NCBI RefSeq assembly: GCF_039532605.1
Contig: NZ_BAAARY010000012.1
Coordinates: 1-64,000, forward strand
DNA: 64,000 bases
Source of the DNA: Pilimelia columellifera
GTDB lineage: Bacteria; Actinomycetota; Actinomycetes; Mycobacteriales; Micromonosporaceae
Reading direction: 5' to 3'
The notes below the pieces were generated by a model that saw only the letters and a program-made list of their open reading frames with translations, was not told the DNA's origin and ran no database searches. Of the stretch, positions 41,853-50,936 are shown piece after piece (position 1 is the first letter of the stretch; the number at the start of each line of letters is the position of its first letter). A program made the translations under genes and the position numbers.

Positions 41853-43774
41853 GACAGCTCAGCCTGCGTGCGCGGATCCTGGTGGCGTTCTCGGTGGGTG
41901 CTCTGGCCAGTTGCGCCAGCATGGCGGTCCTGTCGTTCGAGCTGACCCGACAGATGCAGCTGGCCACCAGGGAGCGCTCCGCCGTGCGGGCCGCCTACCT
42001 GGACGCCCGGGTCGTGGGCGCCGGACTGGCCGCGGACCAGGCCGATGTGCTCGAGGTGCTCCGCGAACTCGACACCGGCGCGAACCGGCGGGCGTTGTTG
42101 CGCCGGGACGGCCGGTGGTACGCGCGCAGCGTCGACGTGGGCCTCACCGACGCGGTGCCGGCTGGCCTGGCCGCGGAGGTCGCCGCCGGCCGGCCGATGG
42201 TGCAGCGGGTGACGATCGCCGGCACGCCGCACGTCGTGACCGGCGTTCCGCTGCCCGGCGGCGACCAGTTCTACGTCGTGGACTCCCTGCGGGAACTCGA
42301 CGCCACGCTACGACTGCTCTCCTGGATCCTCGTCGCCGTGGCCACCGGCACCACCCTCGCCGGCGCTCTGCTCGGCGCCTACACGGCCCGCAGAGTGGTC
42401 CGACCGCTGAGGAGTGTGACCGCCGCCGCCCGCGAGATCGGCGCCGGCGACCTCGACGCCCGTCTGGACCCGAAGGCCGAACCCGACCTCGAAGAGCTGG
42501 CCGGCGCGTTCAACCACATGGTCGAGGAACTGGCCCGACGCATGGAGCGGGACCGCCGGTTCGCCGCCGATGTCAGTCACGAGCTGCGCTCGCCCTTGCA
42601 GACCCTCACCGCGGCCGTCGACGTGATGGCCAATCGGCGTGACCACCTCGATCCCCGCGCCCGACGGGCACTGGACCTGATCGTGGAAGAGTCGTCGCGC
42701 TTCCGGAATCTGGTCACCGACCTGTTGGAACTCGCCCGGGAAGGCGCCGAACCCGAGCTTGAGCCGGTAGACGTGCTTGAACTCGCCCGACGGGCCTGCC
42801 GCAACACTGGCGTGGACCCGACGCTGGTCGTGGACCGCACCGACGGGGATGTGGTCTGGTCGCTGGATCGACGCCGCTTCGACCGCGTCCTGGCCAACCT
42901 GCTCGACAACGCCCGGCGCTACGGCGGCGGCGCCGTCCTCGTCAGCGTCGGCAGCCAGCCCGGTCGCCGATACGTCGAGGTCGACGACGGAGGGCCGGGA
43001 GTAGCCGTCGAGGACCAGGGGCGGATCTTCGAACGCTTCGTCCGGGGACGAACCGCCGGCACCCGTGGCAGCAACGACGGCGTCGGCCTTGGCCTCGCCC
43101 TGGCTCTGGCCCACGCGCACGCGCACGGCGGCGACATCACCGTCGAGAACCTGCCCGCCGGCGGCGCCCGGTTCCGGGTCACCCTGCCCAAGCCCGCCCA
43201 GGCGGGGCCACGGTCGTCCCTGGCCGCTGTGGCCCCGCTGCTGCTGGTCGGGGTGTTGGTGGGCGCGGTCGCCGGCTGCGGGATCACCGGGGAGGACAAC
43301 CCGCGTGCGGTCAGCTCGCCGCCTCCGCTGAAGCCGCCCACCGCCGGGGACCAGGCCGACGGCGTGGTCCACAAACGGCTGTACCTGGTCCGTGACGGGC
43401 TGTTGACGCCGGTGCTCCGCCCCGCCGTCCGGACAGCCACGCCGGCCGAGCTGATCGGCGACCTCAGCGCCGGTCCCACCGAGCAGGAGGCGGCCGCCGG
43501 TTTCACCAGCGCGCTCGCCGGCGCCGATCTGGTCCGATCGGTGCAGGTGCAGGGCAGCGTCGCCGTGGTGGAGCTGGTCGCCCCGGCCGACGTCAACCGG
43601 GGCGACGAGACGCTCGCCTACGCCCAGATGGTGCTCACCCTCACCCAACGTCAGGAGATCAGCGGGGTGACGTTCACCGTGGGCGGTGTGCGGATCGCGG
43701 TGCCCCGGGCCGACGCGTTGTTGTCCGAGGGGCCGCTGCGGGCGGCCGACTACACCGCCCTGCTGGCGCGGTAG
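41849..43774 (+). CDS. Histidine kinase fused to a membrane-anchored GerMN domain
   Basis: 641 residues from GTG 41849. Residues 1-180 hold two transmembrane helices around a sensor region. They are followed by HAMP, HisKA with His244 (SHELRSPL), and HATPase (N-box ANLLDNARRYGG at 349, G1 DDGGPGVAVED, G2 GVGLGLAL). A normal kinase would end at about 449 (RFRVTLPK). Here the frame continues without a stop into a new hydrophobic segment with a lipobox-like VAGC (Cys477). A GerMN-type domain follows (LYLVRDGLLTPVLRPAV, ELIGDLSAGPTEQEAAAGF, VQVQGSVAVVELV). This domain is usually a separate lipoprotein gene behind MtrB-like or Cse-like kinases. The fusion would place an extracytoplasmic domain at the C-terminus of the kinase. 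Confidence 0.85.
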   Translation: MRQLSLRARILVAFSVGALASCASMAVLSFELTRQMQLATRERSAVRAAYLDARVVGAGLAADQADVLEVLRELDTGANRRALLRRDGRWYARSVDVGLTDAVPAGLAAEVAAGRPMVQRVTIAGTPHVVTGVPLPGGDQFYVVDSLRELDATLRLLSWILVAVATGTTLAGALLGAYTARRVVRPLRSVTAAAREIGAGDLDARLDPKAEPDLEELAGAFNHMVEELARRMERDRRFAADVSHELRSPLQTLTAAVDVMANRRDHLDPRARRALDLIVEESSRFRNLVTDLLELAREGAEPELEPVDVLELARRACRNTGVDPTLVVDRTDGDVVWSLDRRRFDRVLANLLDNARRYGGGAVLVSVGSQPGRRYVEVDDGGPGVAVEDQGRIFERFVRGRTAGTRGSNDGVGLGLALALAHAHAHGGDITVENLPAGGARFRVTLPKPAQAGPRSSLAAVAPLLLVGVLVGAVAGCGITGEDNPRAVSSPPPLKPPTAGDQADGVVHKRLYLVRDGLLTPVLRPAVRTATPAELIGDLSAGPTEQEAAAGFTSALAGADLVRSVQVQGSVAVVELVAPADVNRGDETLAYAQMVLTLTQRQEISGVTFTVGGVRIAVPRADALLSEGPLRAADYTALLAR

Positions 43775-43781
43775 CCGCGCA

Positions 43782-44651
43782 TCAGCTGGTGACGTCGCGC
43801 CCGGCGAACCGGGCCCAGGCGGCCGTGACGAAGATCAGCGTGTACGCCCCCGCGGACAGCAGACCGTCCTGTAACGGCTCGGTGGCGACCGGGTCCATCA
43901 TGAGGCTGCCGAACGCCAGCCAGTGCACGTTGAGCAGGTACGGCTGTAGCCAGTCCAGCTGCGGGATGGTTCCCAGGATGAGGCTGGCGACGTGCACCAG
44001 CAGCACCGCGATCGTCGCTCCGATCGGTTGCTCGGTGAGGGTTGACACGAACAGGCCCACCGCGCCCAACGCGACGAGGCACACGGCCAGGTAGGCGCAG
44101 ACGCCGAGCAGCCGTAGCGCGCCCTCGGCCATCGACACCTGGGCCCCGGACAGCAGGGTCATCTCGCCCCCGCCGAACAGGATCAGTCCAGCGACCACCC
44201 CGACGAACGCCACCCATGCCGTCGCCGCGGCGGCGAAGATCGCGATGGCGGCGAACTTGACCGCCAGCATTCTGGTCCGGCCCACCGGCACGACGAGCTG
44301 GTAGCGGAGGGTGCCGAGCTGCGCCTCGCCGGCGACGCTGTCGGCGGCGATCGCGGCCACGGCCAGCGGCAGGAAGAGCGGGATCTCGATGGTGAGCGCG
44401 GCAAGCGCCACGAACAGTCCGTTCTGGGTGATGCCGCTGAAGAAGTCCGGCCCGTCCGTGGCGGAGGGCGACGCCTTAGCCGCGATGGCGATGATCAGCG
44501 GCACGGTCGCCAGCACCGCCATTCCGACCCAGTTGCGTCGTCGGCCGAAGATGAGCCGCAGCTCCGAACGCAGCAGCCGGGTGCTCACCGCCCGAGCCGG
44601 CGCCGGCGCCGGTCGTACCGCTGCCGGTCGTGCCGCTTCAGCCACTGACAT
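43782..44651 (-). CDS. ABC-2 type transporter permease
   Basis: 289 residues with six hydrophobic helices; the N-terminal Ala/Pro-rich segment precedes LRSELRLIFGRRRNWVG, the amphipathic coupling helix of ABC-2 permeases. It overlaps the ATPase gene by 14 bp. The exported substrate is unknown; the adjacent two-component system points to an envelope-stress or antimicrobial-response exporter. Confidence 0.85.
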   Translation of the reverse strand: MSVAEAARPAAVRPAPAPARAVSTRLLRSELRLIFGRRRNWVGMAVLATVPLIIAIAAKASPSATDGPDFFSGITQNGLFVALAALTIEIPLFLPLAVAAIAADSVAGEAQLGTLRYQLVVPVGRTRMLAVKFAAIAIFAAAATAWVAFVGVVAGLILFGGGEMTLLSGAQVSMAEGALRLLGVCAYLAVCLVALGAVGLFVSTLTEQPIGATIAVLLVHVASLILGTIPQLDWLQPYLLNVHWLAFGSLMMDPVATEPLQDGLLSAGAYTLIFVTAAWARFAGRDVTS

Positions 44652-45585
44652 CGAAGCCCTCTCCTGTCAACTTCACGAACTGCTCCTCAAGGTCGGGTGA
44701 CTGGACCGCGAAGCCGCGCACCGGCACCTGGTCGGCGACCAACCCGACGACGATCTTCTCGGGCGCGATCGCGCCCGGCAGTCCGGTGGCGCCGGTGGCG
44801 TCGTGACTCACCTCGGTCAGTCCCAGCTCCCGCAACACCCGGGCGGCGTCCGCGGGGGCGTCGGTGCACACCCGTACCCGCGGGGTGGCCGCGGCGCGCA
44901 ACTCCGTCAGCGTGGACTGGGCCACCAGCCGACCCTGGCGCATGATGCCGGCGTGGGTGCAGATCTGCTCGACTTCGCTGAGCAGGTGGGTGGAGAGCAG
45001 CACGGTGCGTCCCTCCGCGGCCAGCGACCCGATGAGGTTGCGGACCTCCCGGGTGCCCTGCGGGTCCAGGCCGTTGGTCGGCTCGTCGAGCACCAGCAGG
45101 TCGCGCGGGGTGAGCAGCGAGCCGGCCAGCGCCAGCCGCTGCCGCATGCCCAGCGAGTACGCCCGGTACCGCTTGCCAGCGGCGGCGAGCAGACCCACCC
45201 GTTCCAAGGCGCCGTCGATCCGTTGGCGCGCGGTGCGCGGATCCGCGGTGCGGTCCCCGGCGTCCAGCCGGGCCAGGTTGGCCCGGCCGGACAGGTACGG
45301 GTGGAACGCCGGGCCCTCGACCAGCGCGCCCACCCTGGGGAGCACCGCGGTGAGCCGTTCGGGGGCCGGCTCGCCGAGCAGCTCGTGCCGTCCGGCGGTG
45401 GGTTGGATCAGCCCCAGCAGCATCCGGATGGTGGTGGTCTTGCCTGAGCCGTTCGGGCCGAGGAAGCCGTACACGGCCCCTTCGGGGACGCGCAGGTCGA
45501 CCTGGTCCACGGCGACCTGCTGGCCGAACCGCTTGGTCAGGCCCTGGGATCGGACCGCCAGGCCGTCGGCGGCGGCGTCGGTCAC
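44638..45585 (-). CDS. ABC transporter ATP-binding protein
   Basis: 315 residues from GTG 45585 (GTGA overlap with the upstream gene). Walker A is GPNGSGKTTT, the signature is degenerate (YSLGMRQRLALA, as usual in drug and bacitracin-type exporters), Walker B is LLVLDEPTNGLD and the switch is LSTHLL. The C-terminal extension ends in DLEEQFVKLTGEG. It partners with the adjacent ABC-2 permease. Confidence 0.9.
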   Translation of the reverse strand: MTDAAADGLAVRSQGLTKRFGQQVAVDQVDLRVPEGAVYGFLGPNGSGKTTTIRMLLGLIQPTAGRHELLGEPAPERLTAVLPRVGALVEGPAFHPYLSGRANLARLDAGDRTADPRTARQRIDGALERVGLLAAAGKRYRAYSLGMRQRLALAGSLLTPRDLLVLDEPTNGLDPQGTREVRNLIGSLAAEGRTVLLSTHLLSEVEQICTHAGIMRQGRLVAQSTLTELRAAATPRVRVCTDAPADAARVLRELGLTEVSHDATGATGLPGAIAPEKIVVGLVADQVPVRGFAVQSPDLEEQFVKLTGEGFDVSG

Positions 45586-46748
45586 TTCGGGACGCCGGGG
45601 CGGACGGTGATCCGGGCCGCCGGCTGACCGGCGGTGGCCGTCAGGGTGTCGGCGTTGACCGCGCCGACGAGCAGCCGTCCATCGTCGGTGAGCAGCGCGC
45701 TGAACAGTCGACCGTTAAGCAGGCGGCCCGAGCCCCAGGGCCCGCGGACGGACGGCAGCGCCGCGATCGCGGCCGACAGCGGGGTGCTCTCGGACGCGGC
45801 GGCCAGTTCCTCGGCCGGAACCGGAAGCACCAGCACACTCATCCAGCCCTCGCCGACCACCGTCGGCTTGCCGGCGTCCGCCACGGCGCCGGCGGCGGCG
45901 CGGTCCGGGACACTGGGGGCGTTGGCCGGCGGCGTCGACGGCTCGGCCCGATCCTCGGTGACCTCGGCCCCGGGCGGCGGCGTGAACCGGAACTGGCTCG
46001 CCTCCGGGCGGCTGAAGTTCACCGCGGTGAACGCGGTCTCCAGAGCCGGCTTCGGGGCGCCGGCCGCGAAGACCTGTACCCGCAGCGGCAAGTGGTGCTC
46101 ACCGTCGATGGCCACCCGGACCTGACCAACCAGGGACCGGCCGTCCCGCGGCCGCAGCACCAGCTCGTACGCGGATCGTCCGGCCACCCGCACCGGCGGC
46201 TCCACGGTGACCTCCGTGGTCGGCCCGACCCCGCGCAACGCTAACTCGGCAGCCTCCTGCGGGGAACGCGGCAGGGCCGTCTCCATCGCGGTCCCGGCCT
46301 GGGCCGTGTTCGCGGGCAGCGTGCGGTGGGTGGCCTTGTTGGCCCGACTGTCCCAGGTCCACAGGTCCCGGCCGGACCGGATGATGTCAGTCTGTCCGAG
46401 CGTGCCGATGACCGACAACCGGGCCGCGTCGGGTCCGGCGTACCAGATCCGCAGGGTATGTGAGCCGGCGGCCAGGCTGAGCAGGCTGGCCGGGTCGGCG
46501 CCGGCGGGCTGGCCGCCCAGCCCCGGGACCATCGGCAGGCCCAGGTCCGCCTGGTGGGCGACGGTGCCGGACAGCCCGTCCAGCCTGGCCTGCTGAAGGT
46601 CGACCAGCAGCTGGGCGGGGCTGCGCTCGGGAAGCGCCGCGGCCGACGCCGCCAGCGACTCGGTGAGGACGCTGCCGCCGAGCACGACGGTGACCGCGGC
46701 GGCCGGCGCCAGCCAGCGCAGCCGGTGGTGTTTGGTGAAGAGGGACAT
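45582..46748 (-). CDS. Secreted LolA-like (MucB/RseB N-terminal-like) protein
   Basis: 388 residues from ATG 46748 with a signal peptide ending around ASAAALP. The mature part has the half-barrel pattern of LolA/RseB proteins: SPAQLLVDLQQARLDGLSGTVAHQADLGLP, then HTLRIWYAGPDAARLSVIGTLGQTDIIRSGRDLWTWD and YELVLRPRDGRSLVGQVRVAIDGEHHLPLRVQVF. A Pro/Ala-rich linker leads to a final segment. Proteins of this type with a downstream ABC exporter and divergent two-component genes are a recurrent actinobacterial arrangement, likely monitoring or handling lipids or lipoproteins at the envelope. Confidence 0.75.
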   Translation of the reverse strand: MSLFTKHHRLRWLAPAAAVTVVLGGSVLTESLAASAAALPERSPAQLLVDLQQARLDGLSGTVAHQADLGLPMVPGLGGQPAGADPASLLSLAAGSHTLRIWYAGPDAARLSVIGTLGQTDIIRSGRDLWTWDSRANKATHRTLPANTAQAGTAMETALPRSPQEAAELALRGVGPTTEVTVEPPVRVAGRSAYELVLRPRDGRSLVGQVRVAIDGEHHLPLRVQVFAAGAPKPALETAFTAVNFSRPEASQFRFTPPPGAEVTEDRAEPSTPPANAPSVPDRAAAGAVADAGKPTVVGEGWMSVLVLPVPAEELAAASESTPLSAAIAALPSVRGPWGSGRLLNGRLFSALLTDDGRLLVGAVNADTLTATAGQPAARITVRPGVPK

Positions 46749-46790
46749 GAGGACTCCTTCGGCTCGACTGCCCCCATCCTGCGCCGGCCC

Positions 46791-46816
46791 GCCTGAGAGC
46801 CGCCTGAGAAGCTGAG
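46791..46816. promoter_or_regulatory. CTGAG direct repeats in the divergent control region
   Basis: GCCTGAGA occurs at 46791 and 46802 (11-bp spacing), with a third CTGAG at 46812, in the 103 bp between the divergent LolA-like operon and the response regulator gene. Direct repeats at one helical turn are the standard target of OmpR-family regulators. Confidence 0.6.
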
Positions 46817-46851
46817 TTCCGGTTCAGCGACCGGTGTGTCAGGCTCGCCGC

Positions 46852-47526
46852 ATGCGGTTGCTGTTGGTGGAGGACGAGGCCCGCCTGGCCCACGCGTTGC
46901 AGCGGGGCCTACGCGCCGACGGCTTCGCGGTCGATGTCGCGGGCGACGGGCCGGGCGGGTTGGCCCGCGCCCGCGAGGGGGGATATGACGCGATCATCCT
47001 TGACGTCATGCTGCCGGGCCTGTCCGGGTACCGGATCGTCAGGTCGTTGCGCCAGGAGCAGAACTGGGTGCCGGTGCTGATGCTCTCGGCCAAGGACGGC
47101 GAGCACGACCAGGCCGACGGACTCGACTGCGGCGCCGACGACTACCTGACCAAGCCGTTCTCGTACGTGGTGCTGGTGGCCCGGCTGCGGGCGCTGCTGC
47201 GGCGTGGGGCGCCGCGGCGCCCCGTCGTCCTGACGGCCGGCCCGGTGACGTTGGACCCGGGCAGCCGCGCGGTCACCTACGCCGGTGCTCCGGTCGAGCT
47301 GACCGGCCGGGAGTTCGACCTGCTGGAGTACCTGATGCGTCGGCCGGACACGGTGCTGACCAAGACCGAGCTGCTCGACCACGTCTGGGACGCCAGCCCG
47401 CAGACCGACCCCAACCTGGTCGAGGTGTATGTCGGCTACCTGCGCCGCAAGCTCGACCGCTCCCTCATCGCGACCGTCCGTGGATCGGGGTACCGGCTGG
47501 TCAGCGCCGCGTCCGGTGGCGTCTGA
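46852..47526 (+). CDS. OmpR-family response regulator
   Basis: 224 residues from ATG 46852. The receiver shows VEDEARLAHAL, the acceptor Asp in DAIILDVMLPG and the Lys in DDYLTKPF. The winged helix follows (VELTGREFDLLEYLMRRPDTVL, VEVYVGYLRRKLD, VRGSGYRLV). It is one base from the kinase gene and divergent from the exporter operon, which it probably controls. Confidence 0.93.
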   Translation: MRLLLVEDEARLAHALQRGLRADGFAVDVAGDGPGGLARAREGGYDAIILDVMLPGLSGYRIVRSLRQEQNWVPVLMLSAKDGEHDQADGLDCGADDYLTKPFSYVVLVARLRALLRRGAPRRPVVLTAGPVTLDPGSRAVTYAGAPVELTGREFDLLEYLMRRPDTVLTKTELLDHVWDASPQTDPNLVEVYVGYLRRKLDRSLIATVRGSGYRLVSAASGGV

Positions 47527-47527
47527 G

Positions 47528-48919
47528 ATGACGGCGCCGCGTCTGCGCTGGACGCCCGACCGGCTGCTGCCTCGCGGGTTGCGGGCCCGTCTCATGGTGA
47601 TCGGCGCCGCCGGCCTCGCGGTCGGCTTCGCCGTGGCCGGTTTCGGTCTGGTCACCGCGCTCGGCGTGGCGTTGCAACGCGCCGCCGACAAGGAGGCGTT
47701 GAGCACCGCGCATGATGTCGCCGCGCTGGTCGCCGTCGGCGCGGCGCCGAACCCGCTGCCGGTCGCCGGTGGCCGGTACGTGCAGCTGATCGACGGGGCC
47801 GACCGGGTCAGGTCGGCGTCGCTGGGGGCCGACCGGCTCACTCCGTTCGTCACCCCGGACGAGTTGTCCCGGCTCCGCGACGGCGGCCGGCTCGTGGTGG
47901 ACGGCTCGCGGCTGGCGCTGGTCGGCCCGGTCCGCCTGGTCGGGGCGCCGGCCGGGCCGGATGCCACGGTCGCCGTCGCCACGCCGATGGCGGACATCCG
48001 ACAGAGCGTCAGCGCGCTCAGCCGGGTGCTGTGGCTGGCGTACCCGGTCATCCTGCTGGCCCTGGCGCTGCTGGCCTGGCGGGTCACCGGCGCGGCGCTG
48101 CGGCCGGTCGAGGTGCTGCGCCAAGGCGCCCAACGGATCACCGGCGCCGCCTCCGAGGAGCGGCTGCCGGCGCCGCCGGCCGACGACGAGATCGGCCGGC
48201 TGGCGACCACCCTCAACGACATGCTCGACCGGCTCGCCGCGGCCCGCGCCCGGCAGCGGGCGTTCGTGGCGGACGCCGCGCACGAGCTGCGGAGCCCGTT
48301 GGCCAGCCTGCGTACGCAGATCGAGGTGGCGGGGCGGCTCGGCGAGCCGGTCCCGTCCGTCGCCGACGACCTGCTGTCCGACGTGGACCGGCTGTCACGG
48401 GTGGTCGAGGATCTGCTGCTGCTCGCCCGGGCGGAGGACGGCCCGGCTCGCCCCGACCGGCTGGCCCCCGTCGCGGTACGGCCTCTGGTGACGGCCGCGG
48501 CCGACCGACTGGTCGCCCCACGGGTCCCGGTGACCGTGACCGCCGGGCCCGCGCCGACCGTTCCGGGCGACGCCGACGGCCTGGCGCGCGCGCTGGACAA
48601 CCTGCTGCACAACGCCGTGCGGCACGCCGCCACCCGGGTCGAGTTGTCGATCCGTGAGCTGGCGGACGTGGTCGAGGTGTCGGTGACTGACGACGGCCCC
48701 GGCATCCCGGCCGCCGACCGTGAGCGGGCCTTCGACCGGTTCACCCGGTTGGACGAGGCCCGCGCCCGCGACGACGGCGGCTCCGGCCTGGGGCTGGCCA
48801 TCGTCCGGGAGATCGTGCGGCGGCACGGCGGCGCCGTGAGCCTGCACGAGGCCGGGCCCGGCCTGCGCGCCGTCCTCTGTCTGCCGGCCCTTGCCGACGG
48901 CGAAGCCCGCCCCGGCTAG
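47528..48919 (+). CDS. Sensor histidine kinase
   Basis: 463 residues from ATG 47528. Two transmembrane helices (about 22-48 and 165-185) flank a short extracytoplasmic sensor. HAMP, HisKA (DAAHELRSPLASL) and HATPase (LDNLLHNAVRHAATRV, DDGPGIPAADRERAF, GSGLGLAIVREI) are complete. It is the partner of the regulator directly upstream. Confidence 0.92.
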   Translation: MTAPRLRWTPDRLLPRGLRARLMVIGAAGLAVGFAVAGFGLVTALGVALQRAADKEALSTAHDVAALVAVGAAPNPLPVAGGRYVQLIDGADRVRSASLGADRLTPFVTPDELSRLRDGGRLVVDGSRLALVGPVRLVGAPAGPDATVAVATPMADIRQSVSALSRVLWLAYPVILLALALLAWRVTGAALRPVEVLRQGAQRITGAASEERLPAPPADDEIGRLATTLNDMLDRLAAARARQRAFVADAAHELRSPLASLRTQIEVAGRLGEPVPSVADDLLSDVDRLSRVVEDLLLLARAEDGPARPDRLAPVAVRPLVTAAADRLVAPRVPVTVTAGPAPTVPGDADGLARALDNLLHNAVRHAATRVELSIRELADVVEVSVTDDGPGIPAADRERAFDRFTRLDEARARDDGGSGLGLAIVREIVRRHGGAVSLHEAGPGLRAVLCLPALADGEARPG

Positions 48920-48997
48920 CCTCGAAGCCCGTTCGTCTGACGATTGCGGTGGCACAGCCGGTGAACGAGCGCATGCCGTGCTGGTCGGAGGTGGGCA

Positions 48998-50602
48998 ATG
49001 AGCTTGGTGGCGAGCCAGTTCGCGCTTGCGGCCGTCGTAGCCGGCGCAGTGTCGGTCCTCTGCTGGAAGCGACGTCATCTGTCAGTGTCGCTGCGGGTGC
49101 TGTCCTTCAACACCGCGGGCATCGTGGCGTATGCGGTCTGCGAGCTGGTCGCGGTGAACTCCCGGGGCCCGGTGGCCGTCCAGTCGTGGAAGCTCGCCAC
49201 GATTCCGGGGCTGCTGGCGCTGGTCGCCGGCCTGTTCGTGCTGTCGAAGGCGGTGATGGACCGCGGTTGGGCGCCCTCCCGGCGGCTCATCGCCGCATTG
49301 TCGGCGATGCCCGTTCTCATCCTGGCGGCGGCGGCGACGAATCCGTGGCACCACCTGTTCTTCGTGTCGGTGCTTCCGGCAGAGCCGGGGTCGATGCCGT
49401 TGGTCGAGCCGGGCCCGTTCTTCTGGATCCATGCGGCCTACAACCAGATACTGATCTTCGTCAGCATGTGGGGGATCGCCTGGGCGTGGTGGCGCAGCAA
49501 GGGGACGCACCGTCGGATGCTCGGAGCGCTCCTCATCGCCTCGTTGGCGCCGGCCGGCGCGCGGATGTTCTGGTACACCGGCATTCACCCGGTGGACTTC
49601 ATGGCGCTGGGCTTCACGGTGCTCGCTGTCGTCGCGTACGTCGCCGTCAGTCGACACTGGATCGAACGGATGCCGCTGGCCCACAAACGGGTGTTCGAGA
49701 GCGTGAGCGACGCCGTGCTCGTTGTCGACACCGACGGCAGGATCGTGGACCTCAACGAGTCCGCGGTGGAGCTGCGCCGTCGGCTGCTGCCGGGCACGGT
49801 CGGCGACCCGGTGGGAACCCCGGTGGGCGAGATGTTGATGGGGCTCACCCCGCGTGACGGCATGGCCTCGGACCGGACCCTTGCCGACGTGTGGGGATCA
49901 GGTGTCGATCTGCACGTTCGGGTCCGGGCCATCGCCGACCGGCGCCGGGGCTCCATCGGCTGGACGTTCGTCGCCCGGGACATCACCGAGATGAACCGTC
50001 AGCGCCAGGACCTGGAGCAGGCCAACTCGCAGCTACGTGCCCAGTTGGAGACGATCGAGGCGCTGCGGGCCGACCTCGCCGAGCAGGCGATCCGCGATCC
50101 GCTGACCGGTCTGCACAATCGGCGTTACCTGATGGATCATCTCGACCGGGTGGTGGTGGGCCTTGTCGGCACCGGGTTGCCTCTCAGCCTGGCGATTCTC
50201 GACGTGGATCACTTCAAGAAGGTCAATGACGAGTGCGGTCACGGCGCGGGCGACGCCGTCCTCGTCGAACTGGCCCGTCTACTGGAGGAGGGTCTGGGAG
50301 TCGACGACATCGTGGCCCGTCACGGGGGCGAGGAGTTCGTCGTGCTGATGCCGGGCACGCCGCCGGAGGCGGCCCGTCAGCGGATCGACCGGATGCGCCG
50401 TCGGATCGCCGGCTCGGCGGTCGAGTGCGACGGGCGGATGTTGTCGGTGACCGTCAGCGCCGGCATCGCCACTGTGGTCGGCGCACCGCACCCGTCCCGG
50501 CTGTTCCACGCCGCCGACTCCGCGCTCTACAGCGCGAAGCGGCTGGGACGGAACCGGGTCGAGGTGGCCGGGTACCCCGGTGGCCAGCCGAGCCGGGTCT
50601 GA
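48998..50602 (+). CDS. Membrane diguanylate cyclase with 7TM and PAS domains
   Basis: 534 residues from ATG 48998. The N-terminal 220 residues form about seven helices of the histidine-kinase-N7TM type. A PAS domain follows (KRVFESVSDAVLVVDTDGRIVDLN to WTFVARDITEMNRQ), then a coiled coil and a GGDEF domain with DPLTGLHNRRYLMDHL, DVDHFKKVNDECGHGAGDAVL and an active-site HGGEEF. The RxxD inhibitory site expected a few residues upstream is absent (GVDDIVAR). The enzyme should make cyclic di-GMP in response to an unknown membrane or PAS signal without classical product inhibition. Confidence 0.9.
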   Translation: MSLVASQFALAAVVAGAVSVLCWKRRHLSVSLRVLSFNTAGIVAYAVCELVAVNSRGPVAVQSWKLATIPGLLALVAGLFVLSKAVMDRGWAPSRRLIAALSAMPVLILAAAATNPWHHLFFVSVLPAEPGSMPLVEPGPFFWIHAAYNQILIFVSMWGIAWAWWRSKGTHRRMLGALLIASLAPAGARMFWYTGIHPVDFMALGFTVLAVVAYVAVSRHWIERMPLAHKRVFESVSDAVLVVDTDGRIVDLNESAVELRRRLLPGTVGDPVGTPVGEMLMGLTPRDGMASDRTLADVWGSGVDLHVRVRAIADRRRGSIGWTFVARDITEMNRQRQDLEQANSQLRAQLETIEALRADLAEQAIRDPLTGLHNRRYLMDHLDRVVVGLVGTGLPLSLAILDVDHFKKVNDECGHGAGDAVLVELARLLEEGLGVDDIVARHGGEEFVVLMPGTPPEAARQRIDRMRRRIAGSAVECDGRMLSVTVSAGIATVVGAPHPSRLFHAADSALYSAKRLGRNRVEVAGYPGGQPSRV

Positions 50603-50639
50603 CCGCTCCCGGACCCGGCTCGTCAGCGGTCAGAGCGGG

Positions 50640-50936
50640 TCAGCCGCCTGCCATGGCGCCGATGACCAGGAAAGGCTCCGTTCCGGAGACCACGGCATCG
50701 GGCAGCGGCTCGTCGGGCGAGTCGTTCGAGAGGTCCTCCGCGCACGCGTAGAACCGGACGAACGGCCGCCGCTGGCCGGTGTCCCGGCGCCGGATCGTGC
50801 CGCCGAGCACCGGATACCGGGCCTCCAGAACGTCGAGAACCCGGCGTTGGGTGACCGGCGCGGCCACCTCCAGCCGCACCTCCCCGCTCACCTTGGCGAG
50901 GTTCTTCAGGTGCGCCGGTAGGACGACCCGGATCAC
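50640..50936 (-). CDS. ThiS/MoaD-family ubiquitin-like protein
   Basis: 98 residues from GTG 50936, overlapping the upstream stop (GTGA). The beta-grasp pattern VIRVVLPAHLKNLAKVSGEV, the helix RRVLDVLEARYPVLGG and the C-terminal GAMAGG, ending in Gly-Gly, are typical of sulfur-carrier proteins of the ThiS/MoaD family. The Gly-Gly end could be adenylated and thiocarboxylated. No E1-like or pathway enzyme is adjacent; its partner is the BNR-repeat gene. Confidence 0.85.
   Translation of the reverse strand: MIRVVLPAHLKNLAKVSGEVRLEVAAPVTQRRVLDVLEARYPVLGGTIRRRDTGQRRPFVRFYACAEDLSNDSPDEPLPDAVVSGTEPFLVIGAMAGG

Noticed and set aside
46909..48801. 630-codon minus-strand open frame under the second two-component system
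   Set aside because: It is Ser/Arg/Ala-rich, spans two sensible genes on the other strand and has no ribosome site.
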